A program made the translations under genes and the position numbers. A stretch of DNA of 64,000 nucleotides from Candidatus Kuenenia stuttgartensis (GTDB lineage Bacteria > Planctomycetota > Phycisphaerae > Phycisphaerales > SM1A02), in the NCBI GenBank assembly GCA_945902075.1, contig CAMDMA010000014.1, positions 1-64,000 on the forward strand, given 5' to 3'. The number at the start of each line of letters is the position of its first letter. Position 1 is the stretch's first letter. The notes below the pieces were generated by a model. That model searched no databases. It was not told the origin of the DNA and was given only the letters and a program-made list of their open reading frames with translations. Positions 51,277-61,300 of this stretch are shown piece after piece.

Positions 51277-51946
51277 CCCGCGCTCTCGTACGGGCAATCC
51301 GCGCTGACTGCATCTTCCCCACAACGTGGAGGAATGCGCGCGATGGAGGAATGCTCGCGGCTCTTTTGCTCCGTGACGTTGACCTCAATCAGACGTTCGA
51401 CGCTGTGTGGATTTTCATGGAATTCTCAACGCATCAAACACCGCGTTGTGGTTGTGGAGGCGCGTCGGATCACGTTCTCCGAAGCAGCGAGCGTTTTGCC
51501 TTCGGACGTTTGATGTTCACAGGGATCGGCTGATGACACACTCAGAATTGTTTGAGCTGCTGTCCCCAAATCTTGATCGCGCAGATCTGAGCGGTGGTTG
51601 ATCAGCGAACACCACTCGATATGCGCTTCTCGATGGAGCAGACATCATGTTCGGATTCTGCCCGGGAAACCACGACTTCACGTCGTCTGGTGGATCGGGA
51701 CAGCCGTACATCCCGCAGACTCATCTCGACTACCTTCGGACGTCGCGCATCACCTTCGGGAATGCGCTCGGACCACAGTTTGAGCGGCAGTAAGAATCAG
51801 TTTTTGAGCCTGTAAACCGACTGCGATACTTCGGCGTGGATACTCACACGGGTGCAGGGAGTGATCACGCGTGCCGCAGCCGCGCGAGTCGCCTCCCCGC
51901 ATGGGGCTGGGCGTTTCTGCGCGGCTCGTTGTACGATCCAAAGATC
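51277..51946. other. Gene-poor interval containing a phosphoesterase relic
   Basis: 670 bases between rpiB and pepA. The only interpretable sequence is the decayed phosphoesterase fragment at 51602-51793. A short preceding open stretch (MTHSELFELLSPNLDRADLSGG at 51533-51601) ends exactly where that fragment opens and could be part of the same decayed gene in another frame. Base composition is lower in GC than in flanking genes. Confidence 0.5.
51602..51793 (+). pseudogene. Relic of a calcineurin-like phosphoesterase
   Basis: An open stretch of 63 codons, with only an internal ATG at 51647, reads YALLDGADIMFGFCPGNHDF and then SGGSGQPYIP and YLRTSRITFGNALGPQF. The G-N-H-D motif preceded by a hydrophobic strand and an A-L-L-D-x-A helix is the classic calcineurin-like phosphoesterase signature. 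The metal motifs expected before and after (GDxxH, GHxH) are absent, so this is a fragment. The intact parent is not in the window. Confidence 0.5.
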
Positions 51947-53404
51947 ATGTTTGACCGCGTTTCGATTCAGCGTGCGCCGAAGGCGCCTGTCGTCCTCGCC
52001 GTGTTCTCCGACGCGAAGTTGCTCGCGAAAGACGAACGAAATAGCGCGCGCGATGCCGCGCTTACTGCTGCGAGTTTCCGCGCGGATCTCGGTGAGACCA
52101 CGGCGGCATCCGACGGCACGATTCTCGTCGGTCTCGGTAAAAAGGCGGATTTGCAGGCGAAAGAAGCCCGAATTGCGGGTGCGCGCCTTGTGCGCGGGCT
52201 TGAGCGGATGAAGGCGTCGAAGGTCCGTCTTGCCTTCGAAGGCATGCTGCCGGCGAAGGACGCTCGCGATCTCGGACAGTCGATGGGCGAGGGCGTTGGT
52301 CTCGCAAACTGGCGCGTCGACGCGTTCGATGGCGTCGCAACCCAGCGGCAACCCAGAGCGGGTGTGCTGGCGATCGACGCTGGAGCCGGAGCGTTTTCAG
52401 AGGGCTTTGCACGCGGTCTTGAGATCGCGGCGAGTGTCAATGAAGCCCGTCGTATTGCCGCGACCCCGCCCAATATCTGCACGCCCAACTGGTTCGCCGG
52501 ACAGGCAAAGAAACTCGCACGAGATACCGGCATGACGTGCAAGGTGATCAGTTTCGCTGATGCGAAGAGACTCGGGATGGGTGGCATGGTCGCAGTCGGG
52601 CAGGGCAGCGACGAGAAGAGTCTCATCGCGATCGTCGAGTACAAGCCGAAGAAACTGAGCGCGAAGGCGCGCGGTAAGACACTCGCGCTCGTCGGTAAGA
52701 CGCTGACCTACGACACTGGCGGCTACTCGCTCAAGGTGAACAATGGCATGAAGGGGATGAAGTACGACAAGTGTGGCGGTGCTGCAGTGTTTGGCGCGAT
52801 GCATGCCATTGCGCACGCGAAGTTGCCAATTCATGTCGTCGCGTTGTTTCCGGCGGCAGAGAACATGGTGAGTTCGAATGCGTATCGGCCCGACGACATC
52901 ATCACGATGTACAACGGTACGACGGTTGAAGTGACGAATACTGATGCCGAAGGCCGCCTCGTGCTCGCGGACGCGATCAGTTACGGCTGCGAAAAGTACA
53001 AGCCAACCACGATGATCGAACTCTCGACGCTGACTGGTGGTGTGGTCACCGCGCTCGGATCTTGGAGCGCTGGGTACTTCTGTGATAGCGCGCCTCTTCG
53101 CGAGGCGATTGAGTCGAGCGCAGAGCGAACCTGCGAAAAAGTGTGGCGCTTGCCGCTCTGGAAGGAGCACAAGGATCACATGAAGAGCCAGCACGCAGAC
53201 ATCATCAACTCGAACCCGTCGCGGCTCGCGCATCCGATCCAGGGCGCGGCGTTCCTCGACTTCTTCGTCGACAAGAGCGTTCCGTTCGCACACATCGATA
53301 TCGCTGGTGTTGCCAACAGCGACGCCGCGAGTGATCTCTGCGTGTCGGGCCCGACGGGCTACGGCGTGCGGCTTCTCGTGGATCTTGTTGAGGGGATGTG
53401 CTGA
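51947..53404 (+). CDS. pepA: Leucyl aminopeptidase (M17, PepA family)
   Basis: 485 aa from ATG 51947 (an upstream start adds a segment with no family similarity). The C-terminal catalytic domain has LALVGKTLTYDTGGYSLK, KCGGAAVFGAMHAIA, NTDAEGRLVLADAISYG and IELSTLTGG, covering the di-zinc ligands. The N-terminal domain is the usual alpha/beta regulatory region. It hydrolyses N-terminal residues of peptides in the cytosol. The leading GKTLTYDT differs from the usual GKGITFDS, a mild variation. Confidence 0.92.
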   Translation: MFDRVSIQRAPKAPVVLAVFSDAKLLAKDERNSARDAALTAASFRADLGETTAASDGTILVGLGKKADLQAKEARIAGARLVRGLERMKASKVRLAFEGMLPAKDARDLGQSMGEGVGLANWRVDAFDGVATQRQPRAGVLAIDAGAGAFSEGFARGLEIAASVNEARRIAATPPNICTPNWFAGQAKKLARDTGMTCKVISFADAKRLGMGGMVAVGQGSDEKSLIAIVEYKPKKLSAKARGKTLALVGKTLTYDTGGYSLKVNNGMKGMKYDKCGGAAVFGAMHAIAHAKLPIHVVALFPAAENMVSSNAYRPDDIITMYNGTTVEVTNTDAEGRLVLADAISYGCEKYKPTTMIELSTLTGGVVTALGSWSAGYFCDSAPLREAIESSAERTCEKVWRLPLWKEHKDHMKSQHADIINSNPSRLAHPIQGAAFLDFFVDKSVPFAHIDIAGVANSDAASDLCVSGPTGYGVRLLVDLVEGMC

Positions 53405-53443
53405 GAGGGAACCGCTGCGACGGTGGTCCGCCGGGCTCCGGCT

Positions 53444-53632
53444 TCAGAGGATGAAGAGCAGGAGCGCAGTGATCAGGCTCGGCAAAAACACCACGATCGA
53501 GACCAGTATGCCGAGCGGGCTGAATCTCGTGATGCGTTCGCTCGGCCCCCAGCAGGAGCGAATGTGCAGAAACGAGCCGACCGCGATGTATGCGATCGCG
53601 AGCCACAGTCCCTCGGGTCTGCGGAACTTCAC
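53444..53632 (-). CDS. Small two-helix membrane protein, coupled to the gene above
   Basis: 62 aa from a GTG at 53630-53632 that overlaps the TGA of the preceding small gene (GTGA). Two hydrophobic helices (GLWLAIAYIAVGSFLHI and LGILVSIVVFLPSLITALLLFIL) flank a short polar turn with WGPSERITRFSP. No family is recognised. One long gene broken by a frameshift is an alternative reading, but the stop-start overlap is common in this genome. Confidence 0.55.
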   Translation of the reverse strand: MKFRRPEGLWLAIAYIAVGSFLHIRSCWGPSERITRFSPLGILVSIVVFLPSLITALLLFIL

Positions 53633-53802
53633 ACCGCAAGGTTGCTCGAGAAGAGCACGGTGACTCCGCGCTCGATGCAGATCGGGCTGTAGCCGATCGA
53701 AAGCGCCGCGGTCACCACGCCGATGATCCACTGCTTCAATGGGCCGCTGGACGGCGGATCAAGCAGGCGAACGCCGTCCGTAGGATTCGTAGACGAGTTC
53801 AT
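53629..53802 (-). CDS. Small membrane protein, first of an overlapping pair
   Basis: 57 aa from ATG 53802. A polar Asn/Ser/Thr/Pro N-terminus is followed by one hydrophobic stretch (QWIIGVVTAALSIGYSP) and a second weaker one (GVTVLFSSNLAV). It ends in a GTGA overlap with the next small gene. The start is uncertain, because no clear ribosome site is visible. Confidence 0.5.
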   Translation of the reverse strand: MNSSTNPTDGVRLLDPPSSGPLKQWIIGVVTAALSIGYSPICIERGVTVLFSSNLAV

Positions 53803-53906
53803 CGCGTTGGGCGCTGAACGAAATCCACGGCTGCAACCAGGAGCCGCCCGCGTTTCCCGCCTCAGCGATGGCGCGAAGTCCTGAGCACGCGCTTCGGCCT
53901 CACGAG

Positions 53907-54377
53907 TCACCCCGTCGTGATGAGCCGCTCCACCTCCGCGCGGGTGAGCAGCGGAGACGTATGGATTGCAGTGTCCAGCATGGCGCGCAGGATCTCAGCG
54001 ATCGCTGCGAGCAGCGCGCCGAGCGCCCAGAAGAGCACGATGATTGCGAAGGCCATCCCGGTGCCGATGATGAGCGATCCACCGCTTGGGTTCGTCATGA
54101 GGGCACCGATGAGACAGCCGAGCCCGAGCAAGAAGCCGATTGCCTTTGTGAGGCTGCTCGCGACGCCGACGAAGCGCACGACATCCCGTGCACTCTTGTA
54201 CCGCGCTGCATAGAGCTGCGTCCGCTCCCGCGCGACAGAGTCCGGCACCTTCGGCGGCGTCGCGGGAACGCCGGAGGCGGTGCCTGCAGCGGCGGTTGCT
54301 CCGCGTGCTGCGCCGCAGCTCCAACAGGCGTCGAAGTGGTCCTCGGACTCCTCCTGGCACTTGGCGCATCTCCACAT
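53907..54377 (-). CDS. Zinc-ribbon membrane protein
   Basis: 156 aa from Met 54377, which has GAGG nine bases upstream. It starts with a zinc ribbon (MWRCAKCQEESEDHFDACWSCG), then a Ala/Gly/Thr linker, then two membrane helices (AIGFLLGLGCLIGALM and GTGMAFAIIVLFWALGALLAAIAEIL). Ribbon-plus-two-helix proteins of this type are frequent in planctomycetes, often with DUF2007 proteins. Function is unknown. It is separate from the similar protein at 49594-50019, where the ribbon is C-terminal. Confidence 0.7.
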   Translation of the reverse strand: MWRCAKCQEESEDHFDACWSCGAARGATAAAGTASGVPATPPKVPDSVARERTQLYAARYKSARDVVRFVGVASSLTKAIGFLLGLGCLIGALMTNPSGGSLIIGTGMAFAIIVLFWALGALLAAIAEILRAMLDTAIHTSPLLTRAEVERLITTG

Positions 54378-54511
54378 TGGTGCTACCTCGCTTGTCGAAA
54401 ACGTGGCGGATGAAGGACATACCGCGGTCGCGGGGAGTGCCGAACTCTCCGCAGGGGCTTGCGGCTGGAACGGTTTCCCGGCGCCGGAATCGTCAACGTA
54501 GCACGTTTGGC

Positions 54512-56497
54512 TTAGCCTCGCCGCATCTTTCGCACCCACATCGCGACGACGGTGAGATCTGCCGGTGAAATTCCGGCGAGGCGGCTTGCCTGTCCGAGCG
54601 TGCGCGGGCGGAAGCGCGCGAGCGTTTCAACGGCTTCGTTGCGAAGACCGCGAATCTCGCGAGGATCAAGTGCTTCGGGAATCGACACCGAGTCGTACTC
54701 GCTTTGTCGGCGCACCTCCGCTTGTTGGCGAGCGACGTAGCCCTCATAGCGCACATCGGTGATCACGCGGTCAAGAAGCGCCGCGGAGACCGTTCCGATC
54801 GCGGTCTCTAATCGAGATGCGAGCCAGTTCGAGTCTGTATCCGGCCGCTTCGCGATGTCGAGAAGGCGCGCGCCGCCTTCACGCATTTCGCTGAGCGCGC
54901 GAATGATCGCTGCCTTCGATTGCATGCGTGCTTCAAAGGCATGGAGTTGCGCTGGCGAGACGATTCCCCACGACGCTCCAAGCGCGGTGAGGCGCTCGTC
55001 TGCGTTATCCGCGCGCAAAAGCAGCCGATGTTCTGCGCGCGAAGTGAACATGCGGTACGGCTCGCGAGGGGTTCGCGTCACGAGATCATCGAACATCACG
55101 CCGGTGTAGGCCTCGTGGCGTGCAAGTCGCACAGGTTCGAGTCCGCGCGCTCGTCGAGCCGCGTTCACGCCCGCGACGAGGCCCTGCGCGCCAGCTTCTT
55201 CGTACCCGCTTGTGCCATTGACCTGCCCGGCAAGGAAGAGTCGAGGAACACGCTTCGTCTCCGCAGTGGCGTCGATCTGGTGCGGCCAGACCATGTCGTA
55301 CTCGACCGCGTAGCCGAACTTTTGAATCTCCGCGTGCTCGAGACCGCGGAGGCCACGAACGATCGGCAGTTGAACATCGGCAGGGAGCGAGGTCGAGACG
55401 CCGTTCAGGTAGACCTCGTCCGTAAACAGTGATTCGGGTTCTAAAAAGACATGATGCGCGTCGCGATCGGCGAAGCGCACAATCTTGTCTTCGATCGACG
55501 GGCAGTAGCGGGGACCACACTCTGCGTCGATTTGCCCCGAGTACATCGGTGCGCGCGAAAGGTTGTCGCGTATGAGCGCGTGGATTTCAGGCGTCGTCGC
55601 GGTTTCGCGACAATCAATCTGTGCAAGATGGGGAAAACGCGCTGCAGGAAGTGCGTTTGGAGAAGAATCGCTGAACGGCGTTGGCACAGCGTCGCCGAGC
55701 GCGGGCTTGAGCGCATGCCAGTCGATGGACCCTCGAGCCACGCGCGGAGGAGTTCCGGTCTTGAGCCGACCGAGCTCAAATCCGAGTGCTCGCAGCGCGG
55801 TACTGATCCCCTTCGCGCTTCCTTCACCAATTCGGCCGCCCTCAAGTTTGGCGTCGCCGGTGTGCATGAGGGCGCGCATGAAGGTGCCGGTGGTGAGGAC
55901 GACTGCACGGGCAAAGAGCGTGCGCGGTGCACAGTGCGGGGATTCGAGCGCGCGGGTGAATACGGACTGCGCAAGGGTGTCGCCGACACAGTTGCGTTCA
56001 ATCGCAGCGTTTTCGGCGCTGACATGCTGCGCGCCTGGCGGCAAGCGCACGCCGCAAGCGGCGCCTTCGGCGTCACGGAGAATCTCGTCCACGGTTCCAG
56101 CAATCACGTCGATGGCGGATGTGCCTGCGAGGAGCCGCTGGATTTCGGCGCGATAAGCGTATTTGTCGCATTGCGCACGAGGTCCGCGCACCGCGGGTCC
56201 CTTGCTTGAGTTGAGGACCTTGAATTGGATCCCCGACGCGTCTGCAGCGAGGCCCATCAAGCCACCGAGCGCATCGATTTCGCGGACGATCTGGCCCTTC
56301 GCAAGGCCACCGATAGCGGGATTACAGCTCATCTGGCCAAGGCGCGCAGGCTCCATGGTGACGAGCGCGACGCGCCCCCCCGCGCCGAGCGCTGCTGCTG
56401 CGGCGCGCGCAGCCTCGGTGCCCGCATGGCCACCCCCGACGACGACAACGTCGTATCGGTCGGAATCTGCGGGGATGGAGAGGGAGGGTGAGGACAT
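54512..56497 (-). CDS. mnmG: tRNA uridine 5-carboxymethylaminomethyl modification enzyme MnmG
   Basis: FAD enzyme (also GidA) that, with MnmE, makes cmnm5U34. The 661-aa product from Met 56497 has the dinucleotide motif YDVVVVGGGHAGTEAA, CNPAIGGLAKGQIVREIDALGG, FKVLNSSKGPAVRGPRAQCDK, the second Cys region GPRYCPSIEDKIVRF and AGQVNGTSGYEEAGAQGLVAG. The C-terminal helical domain ends TVVAMWVRKMRRG. An upstream in-frame extension would read through the tRNA-Thr gene on the opposite strand, which rules it out. mnmE is not nearby. Confidence 0.94.
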   Translation of the reverse strand: MSSPSLSIPADSDRYDVVVVGGGHAGTEAARAAAAALGAGGRVALVTMEPARLGQMSCNPAIGGLAKGQIVREIDALGGLMGLAADASGIQFKVLNSSKGPAVRGPRAQCDKYAYRAEIQRLLAGTSAIDVIAGTVDEILRDAEGAACGVRLPPGAQHVSAENAAIERNCVGDTLAQSVFTRALESPHCAPRTLFARAVVLTTGTFMRALMHTGDAKLEGGRIGEGSAKGISTALRALGFELGRLKTGTPPRVARGSIDWHALKPALGDAVPTPFSDSSPNALPAARFPHLAQIDCRETATTPEIHALIRDNLSRAPMYSGQIDAECGPRYCPSIEDKIVRFADRDAHHVFLEPESLFTDEVYLNGVSTSLPADVQLPIVRGLRGLEHAEIQKFGYAVEYDMVWPHQIDATAETKRVPRLFLAGQVNGTSGYEEAGAQGLVAGVNAARRARGLEPVRLARHEAYTGVMFDDLVTRTPREPYRMFTSRAEHRLLLRADNADERLTALGASWGIVSPAQLHAFEARMQSKAAIIRALSEMREGGARLLDIAKRPDTDSNWLASRLETAIGTVSAALLDRVITDVRYEGYVARQQAEVRRQSEYDSVSIPEALDPREIRGLRNEAVETLARFRPRTLGQASRLAGISPADLTVVAMWVRKMRRG

Positions 56498-56532
56498 CGG
56501 AAATCGGAGCGCAATGGTAGTCGACCCTCGGC

Positions 56533-56538
56533 TACACT
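56533..56538 (+). promoter_or_regulatory. Possible -10 box for tRNA-Thr
   Basis: TACACT 10 bases before the mature tRNA 5' end. A second TACACT sits at 56753-56758, 34 bases before the MscS start. No -35 box is clear. Confidence 0.3.
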
Positions 56539-56548
56539 CTCGACCCTC

Positions 56549-56621
56549 GCCGCTATAGCTCAATTGGCAGAGCACCTGATTTGTAATCTGGAGGTTGCCG
56601 GTTCGATTCCGGTTGGCGGCT
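56549..56621 (+). tRNA. tRNA-Thr(UGU)
   Basis: A 73-nt cloverleaf: acceptor GCCGCTA/TGGCGGC with discriminator T, D-arm GCTC/GAGC, anticodon loop TTTGTAA with anticodon TGT (reads ACA), T-arm with TTCGATT. The CCA end is not encoded. The anticodon stem CCTGA/TCTGG has a T-T mismatch at pair 29-41, where most tRNA-Thr have T-A. Confidence 0.93.
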
Positions 56622-56792
56622 TTGGCGAGGATGTGGTGGGCGATGCGCGTGCGGTCACGGCAACGCCGCCGTCTCAATCATATGGTTTCAGCGCAGTGAT
56701 TCACGCGACCCAACCTTCACCAGGTTCGTCGCGTTGTTTTTTCGACTCGCGTTACACTCACTGTTTCGTGGAAACACGACGGAGGTCTGAGC

Positions 56793-58319
56793 ATGATCGT
56801 TTCGCGATTGTTGGGTTTGATGACTTGTTCTGCGCTGTTCCTGATGCTTTCACTCACAGGCGCTGGGCATGGCGCAGAGCCTGACACATCGTCGGAGTCC
56901 GCGCCGCTGATTGATACAAAGACTGCCAATGAAGGCGCGGGGCAGACGCCCATCGATGCTGCCGGTGCCGTCGACGGTGTGTCGGCGAGCTCGAAACAAC
57001 CAGCGAATGCCGATAGTGCGGTCGCAAGCGAATCCGACGCCGCAAGCGACGCGGCGCTCCAAATCGTGCGTTCGATCGAGAATACAACCTTTGGCGCGTG
57101 GCTGCGCGAGCATCCGCTGGCCTGGAATGCACTGGCGATCGCCGCACTTTTGACCCTTGGATTTGCTTTCAATCTGGTCCTCCGTCGGGTGCTCGGGACG
57201 GTGATCGACCGCGCGCTTGAGCGAGCAAAAAAGCGTCGGCTCGCCGATGTGATCGCGTCGTCGAAGATCGTGGTCCCCATCGCCGCGATCGCGCCGCTGC
57301 TCTTGGTGTCGCGAGTGGTCGGCGTACTCGGCACGGCTGGCGTACTGAATCCGCTCCTTGCGCTCAATGTGGCGAACATCATCGTTGCATTCGCCATCCT
57401 GCGTGGCATGACTGTGGTGTCTCGCGTACTGCAGATTGTCGATGAGTTGTATTCGTCGAAGCCGGAGGTAAATCGGCCCGGCGCATTGCGCGGCTACCGA
57501 CAAGTGGCGATGGTTGTGATCGGTTTTGTCGGCGGAATCTCTGCAGCGGCCATCGCTGTTGACAAGAGTCCGTTGGTGTTTCTCGCCGCGCTTGCGGCAG
57601 TCGCAGCGGTCCTTGGAGTGGTGTTCAAGGACATCCTTTTCTCGCTCGTTGCGAATCTGATGGTGACCGCCAACGACGCGATTCGTGTCGGTGATTGGGT
57701 TGAGCTCAAGCAGTTTTCGATCGATGGTCGCATCGCGGAAATCAAGACAACCGCGGTCCGGGTGCAAAACGCAGACGGCACTGTGCACACGGTGCCGATG
57801 GCAAAGTTCGTGCAGGAGCCGTATCTGAATTTTCGTTCAAAGTATGGATCGCCGGGGCGGCGAGTGCGTCGGAGTTTCCGCGTGGACATGCGCACTGTCC
57901 GCGCGCTGACGAGCGATGAAATCGCTGCGCTCGCGTCGAATGCTGTACTTGCCGAAGCGCTCAATCGCGCGCGTGCGAGCGCAAGCTCGGCACAGGTGAC
58001 AAATCTGTGCGTGTATCGAGCGTTCGCAGAACGCATGCTTGTTTCAAATCCCTCAATCGATACCTCGCTTCCGGTCGTGGTCGCGCAGCAGGAATCGACG
58101 CCCACGGGCCAACCCGTCGATATTCTGTGTTTCATCAAGCCTGATGCTTCCCCCGATCTTGCGAGCGTCGAGGGTGCGCTCATTGATCGGCTCGCCCTCG
58201 CGATGCCGTGCTTTGCGTTGCGAGGATTTCAACAGGGGAGCGACCTCGGGGTGCTCACGTCGCCGATGCCTTGGCTCGCCACCGCAGATCTGAGTGCCGC
58301 AGGGCTTTCGGTCGCGTGA
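56793..58319 (+). CDS. MscS-family mechanosensitive channel
   Basis: 508 aa with GGAGG nine bases before the ATG. A Sec signal peptide (1-28) is followed by a Ser/Ala-rich periplasmic linker, four membrane helices and the MscS core: the pore-lining helix (LVFLAALAAVAAVLGVVFKDIL) and the beta-domain start GDWVELKQFSIDGRIAEIKTTAVRVQNADGTVHTVPMAKF. The C-terminal cytosolic domain is of the larger YnaI/YbdG-like type. It likely protects against osmotic downshock. A TACACT box lies 34 bases upstream. Confidence 0.87.
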   Translation: MIVSRLLGLMTCSALFLMLSLTGAGHGAEPDTSSESAPLIDTKTANEGAGQTPIDAAGAVDGVSASSKQPANADSAVASESDAASDAALQIVRSIENTTFGAWLREHPLAWNALAIAALLTLGFAFNLVLRRVLGTVIDRALERAKKRRLADVIASSKIVVPIAAIAPLLLVSRVVGVLGTAGVLNPLLALNVANIIVAFAILRGMTVVSRVLQIVDELYSSKPEVNRPGALRGYRQVAMVVIGFVGGISAAAIAVDKSPLVFLAALAAVAAVLGVVFKDILFSLVANLMVTANDAIRVGDWVELKQFSIDGRIAEIKTTAVRVQNADGTVHTVPMAKFVQEPYLNFRSKYGSPGRRVRRSFRVDMRTVRALTSDEIAALASNAVLAEALNRARASASSAQVTNLCVYRAFAERMLVSNPSIDTSLPVVVAQQESTPTGQPVDILCFIKPDASPDLASVEGALIDRLALAMPCFALRGFQQGSDLGVLTSPMPWLATADLSAAGLSVA

Positions 58320-58334
58320 CCATCGACGTCGCTG

Positions 58335-61300
58335 TTAGTTGACGACCGCTACGGAGTTCGAGGAGATCGCCCGCGAACGATCGTTGACGAGGAGCGGCTC
58401 GGTCATCCAGATTTCGTCGGAGTTGTCGTCGCCCTTTCCCCAGATCGCGATTGTGAACACAATCGGCCGCCCTGCGGATGACCCGACGGGAACGCGGCAG
58501 ACATGAGCGGAGGTGTCCCAGGTCGTGACACCCTGTGCGTCTTGACGCGGCCCAAGGTCGAGGGAGTACGCGAGTTTTCCGTTGACGTAGGCACGGCAGA
58601 TCGAGCCATTACCGTACTGGCGCTGGCGGTTGTGCACCGTGAATTCAACCGAACTGTCTTCGGTCGGCGCGACGATGAGATGGTCGAAAGCGATCTCCGA
58701 GTCGCCGCCGCCTGCTGCGAAACGAAATGTGGTGTTGGTGGTGCTGTTGGCAAGCCGAAGGCTCGCGGTGTGGGGCGGAGTAAAGATGCCGCCGCGCTCA
58801 ATCCCTGCAGAGTCAGTGATGAACTTACCCAAGACAGGCTTCTCAGAAAGTGGAACCTTCAGCATCGCACGACTCGGTGTTGCCAATTGCGGAGCGGCTC
58901 GACGGAGCAGCAGCAGCTCACTGGGCTCGGTCATCGTGAGGTCCATGCGTGCGTTGGTTGCGAGCGGCGTGTTGCGGCGAGTGACGCGGCCACTTGCATC
59001 ACGAACAATCACGTCGACGAAATCGGTGCCAGCGATGAAGCCAAGTTTGGTATCGCGCGGCGACGCGCCGTTTGGGGAAAATGTCACGAGCACAAAGTCC
59101 GGCGACTCGACATATCGAGTGATTTTGGCAGCGCTTGGGCACTTATCGATTTGAATGAGTGGAGCGGTTCTCGATGCTGGGGCAAGGGCATAGATCGCGT
59201 CGGGGTTCAGGGCGATCGAGGTGTTCCGCGACCAAGCGGGCCAGCCGGCGATGCGCAGTATGGAGTCGATTTTTGGCTTGCCGTTCACCCGTTGATAGAG
59301 CGGCTGTCCACTGGAGTTCACGAGTTCTTGAACCTGATCGCGCACTCGATAGTGATAGATCTTGCCCGCGCGGTCGCGATACTGGGCAACAACGGTGGGG
59401 TCCTTCGGCCACGAACTGAAGTTTGGCACGAGGCCAAGTTCAGCGAAGAGTTGCGCACGATCAACCATGTGGCGGGCCATACCGGCTCGGGCATCGAAAC
59501 TCACGTCCGACGCCTCAAGTTGTGCGACGCCACCAAGGGCATCGGAGCAGGACGCGACGATCCACTTCTGCCGCTCGGACTCAGCAGCGATCATCGGAAC
59601 CCACGCGCGCGCGCCGGTTCCTGAGACCGGTGAGCCGAAGATGAATGACGAGATCGGGCGGTGGCGCGTCTGCCAACGAAGTCGGAGTTCCTCAGTGCCC
59701 CAGACCTGCGAGTAGCGCAGCACCCAGCTGGCGGCGAACGCCATATTGTCGGGCGCGAACTCGCTGGACATCGGAACGGGATTCCGCTCAAGGAGTTCGC
59801 GGAACTGGGCAGTTCCTCCCTGTGCCCCGCGCAGCCCGTCAATGACGCCGTTACCGAAATCACCTGCGGTTCCGCCGGTGTCTTCGTAATTCGCATCTGC
59901 TGCGGTCACGGAGCGCCAACGGATCATCGCGTCCGTGTGGTATCGGCGCCAAGTTGGTGCCAGGGGGTCGAGGTAGAGGATCTCATTGGGTGCGTTCGAG
60001 GCGAAGGAAACACGGGGGTTGCCGTAGTCGCTGAGAGACTTGACCTGGCGAGTGAGGCCAAGGGAGGCGATTCCGTCGCGCAAGAATGCGGGAGAGTTGT
60101 AGTTCACGCAATAGGTGTTGACATAGCCCATGACCTTGAGTCCGAGGGCATGCGCCGTTTGGACGCGGGTGATGAAATTCGGCGCCGGAGTCCAATCGGG
60201 AAGCATGGTGTCAAACGCCGCCTGCCGCGGGTTCCACTCGTGAAGCAGCACACGCGACGGATCGATGATTTTGGCGAGGCGGTTGAGCGCCCTTGGGTCA
60301 TTACTCACGCGGTCCACGATCACCGAGATGTCGCGCGGCCAACCGAGCGCCTCGCGGGAGGCGATCTCGGGTGCGAACGTTCGGGCATACCAATCTCGAT
60401 AGGGAGTCATGGCTGTAGGCCAGGTCCCGCGGAATGCGTTGATGCGCCATTTTGCGGCGCGCACAGCGCGTTTACCTTCGAATGGCATGTCGTTGAGTAA
60501 CTCGATACCGAGTCCTGTGGAGGTGGAGTCGCTGCCAAAAAAGGTCACATAGGGTCGGAAGGTCGGGTCTTCGACCCAGAGTGCGACCGTGCCCGAACTT
60601 CCTTCGGCGACAAGAATCGGCGCTTCGACATATGGCGCCGCGTTGAGCGTGAGAAGCTTGTTCGCGATGTCGGCAGGCGGGTAACTCAAGCCTCCGAATG
60701 ATGGAACATACAGTTGGTGTCGCGGCTGAAGATTGACGATCGGGACGACGACTCCGACAACATCATCGTTGACGGTTGTCGCATCCGCGGCGAGCTCAAT
60801 GTGCCCAGTTTTGTCGTCGATGAGCGCTTCGATCGTGAGTTCATCGTCGGCGAAAGTACGCACACCATCGGTCAGCCCTCGCCAGACGCAGCGAATGCCG
60901 CGTGGTGTCGTGGTGGTCGTCATCACGCTTGCAGCGTGTGGTCCGCGCGCGACATTCGCGATGCTCTCCGCGAGTCTGCCGGTGTAGAGATCATGCTTGC
61001 CCCATTCGCTATGGAGTAATCGAACGGATCTGTATGGGTCTGCACCCGCGGTCGGGCAGAGGACGCCGCGCGGCATCCATGGTGCGAGGGGTGCGTTCGC
61101 TGCGGGCGCCGTCGAGTGAATCTCGCCGGTCAACTTGTTCACGACGCGCGTCACGGCACCAAGCGCAACCGTGATCTCGACGGAGGACGAGGTCGCGACG
61201 AATCCATCAACCGTCGCGCGCACCGTGCCCGCGAGGGCCGTCGTCGATGCAGTCACGGAGGCGACAAGTGCGGCAACGATGCACGCGAACTGAGACACAT

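Noticed and set aside
56498-56677. N-terminal extension of MnmG
   Set aside because: The extension reads through the tRNA-Thr gene on the opposite strand. The family start fits Met 56497.
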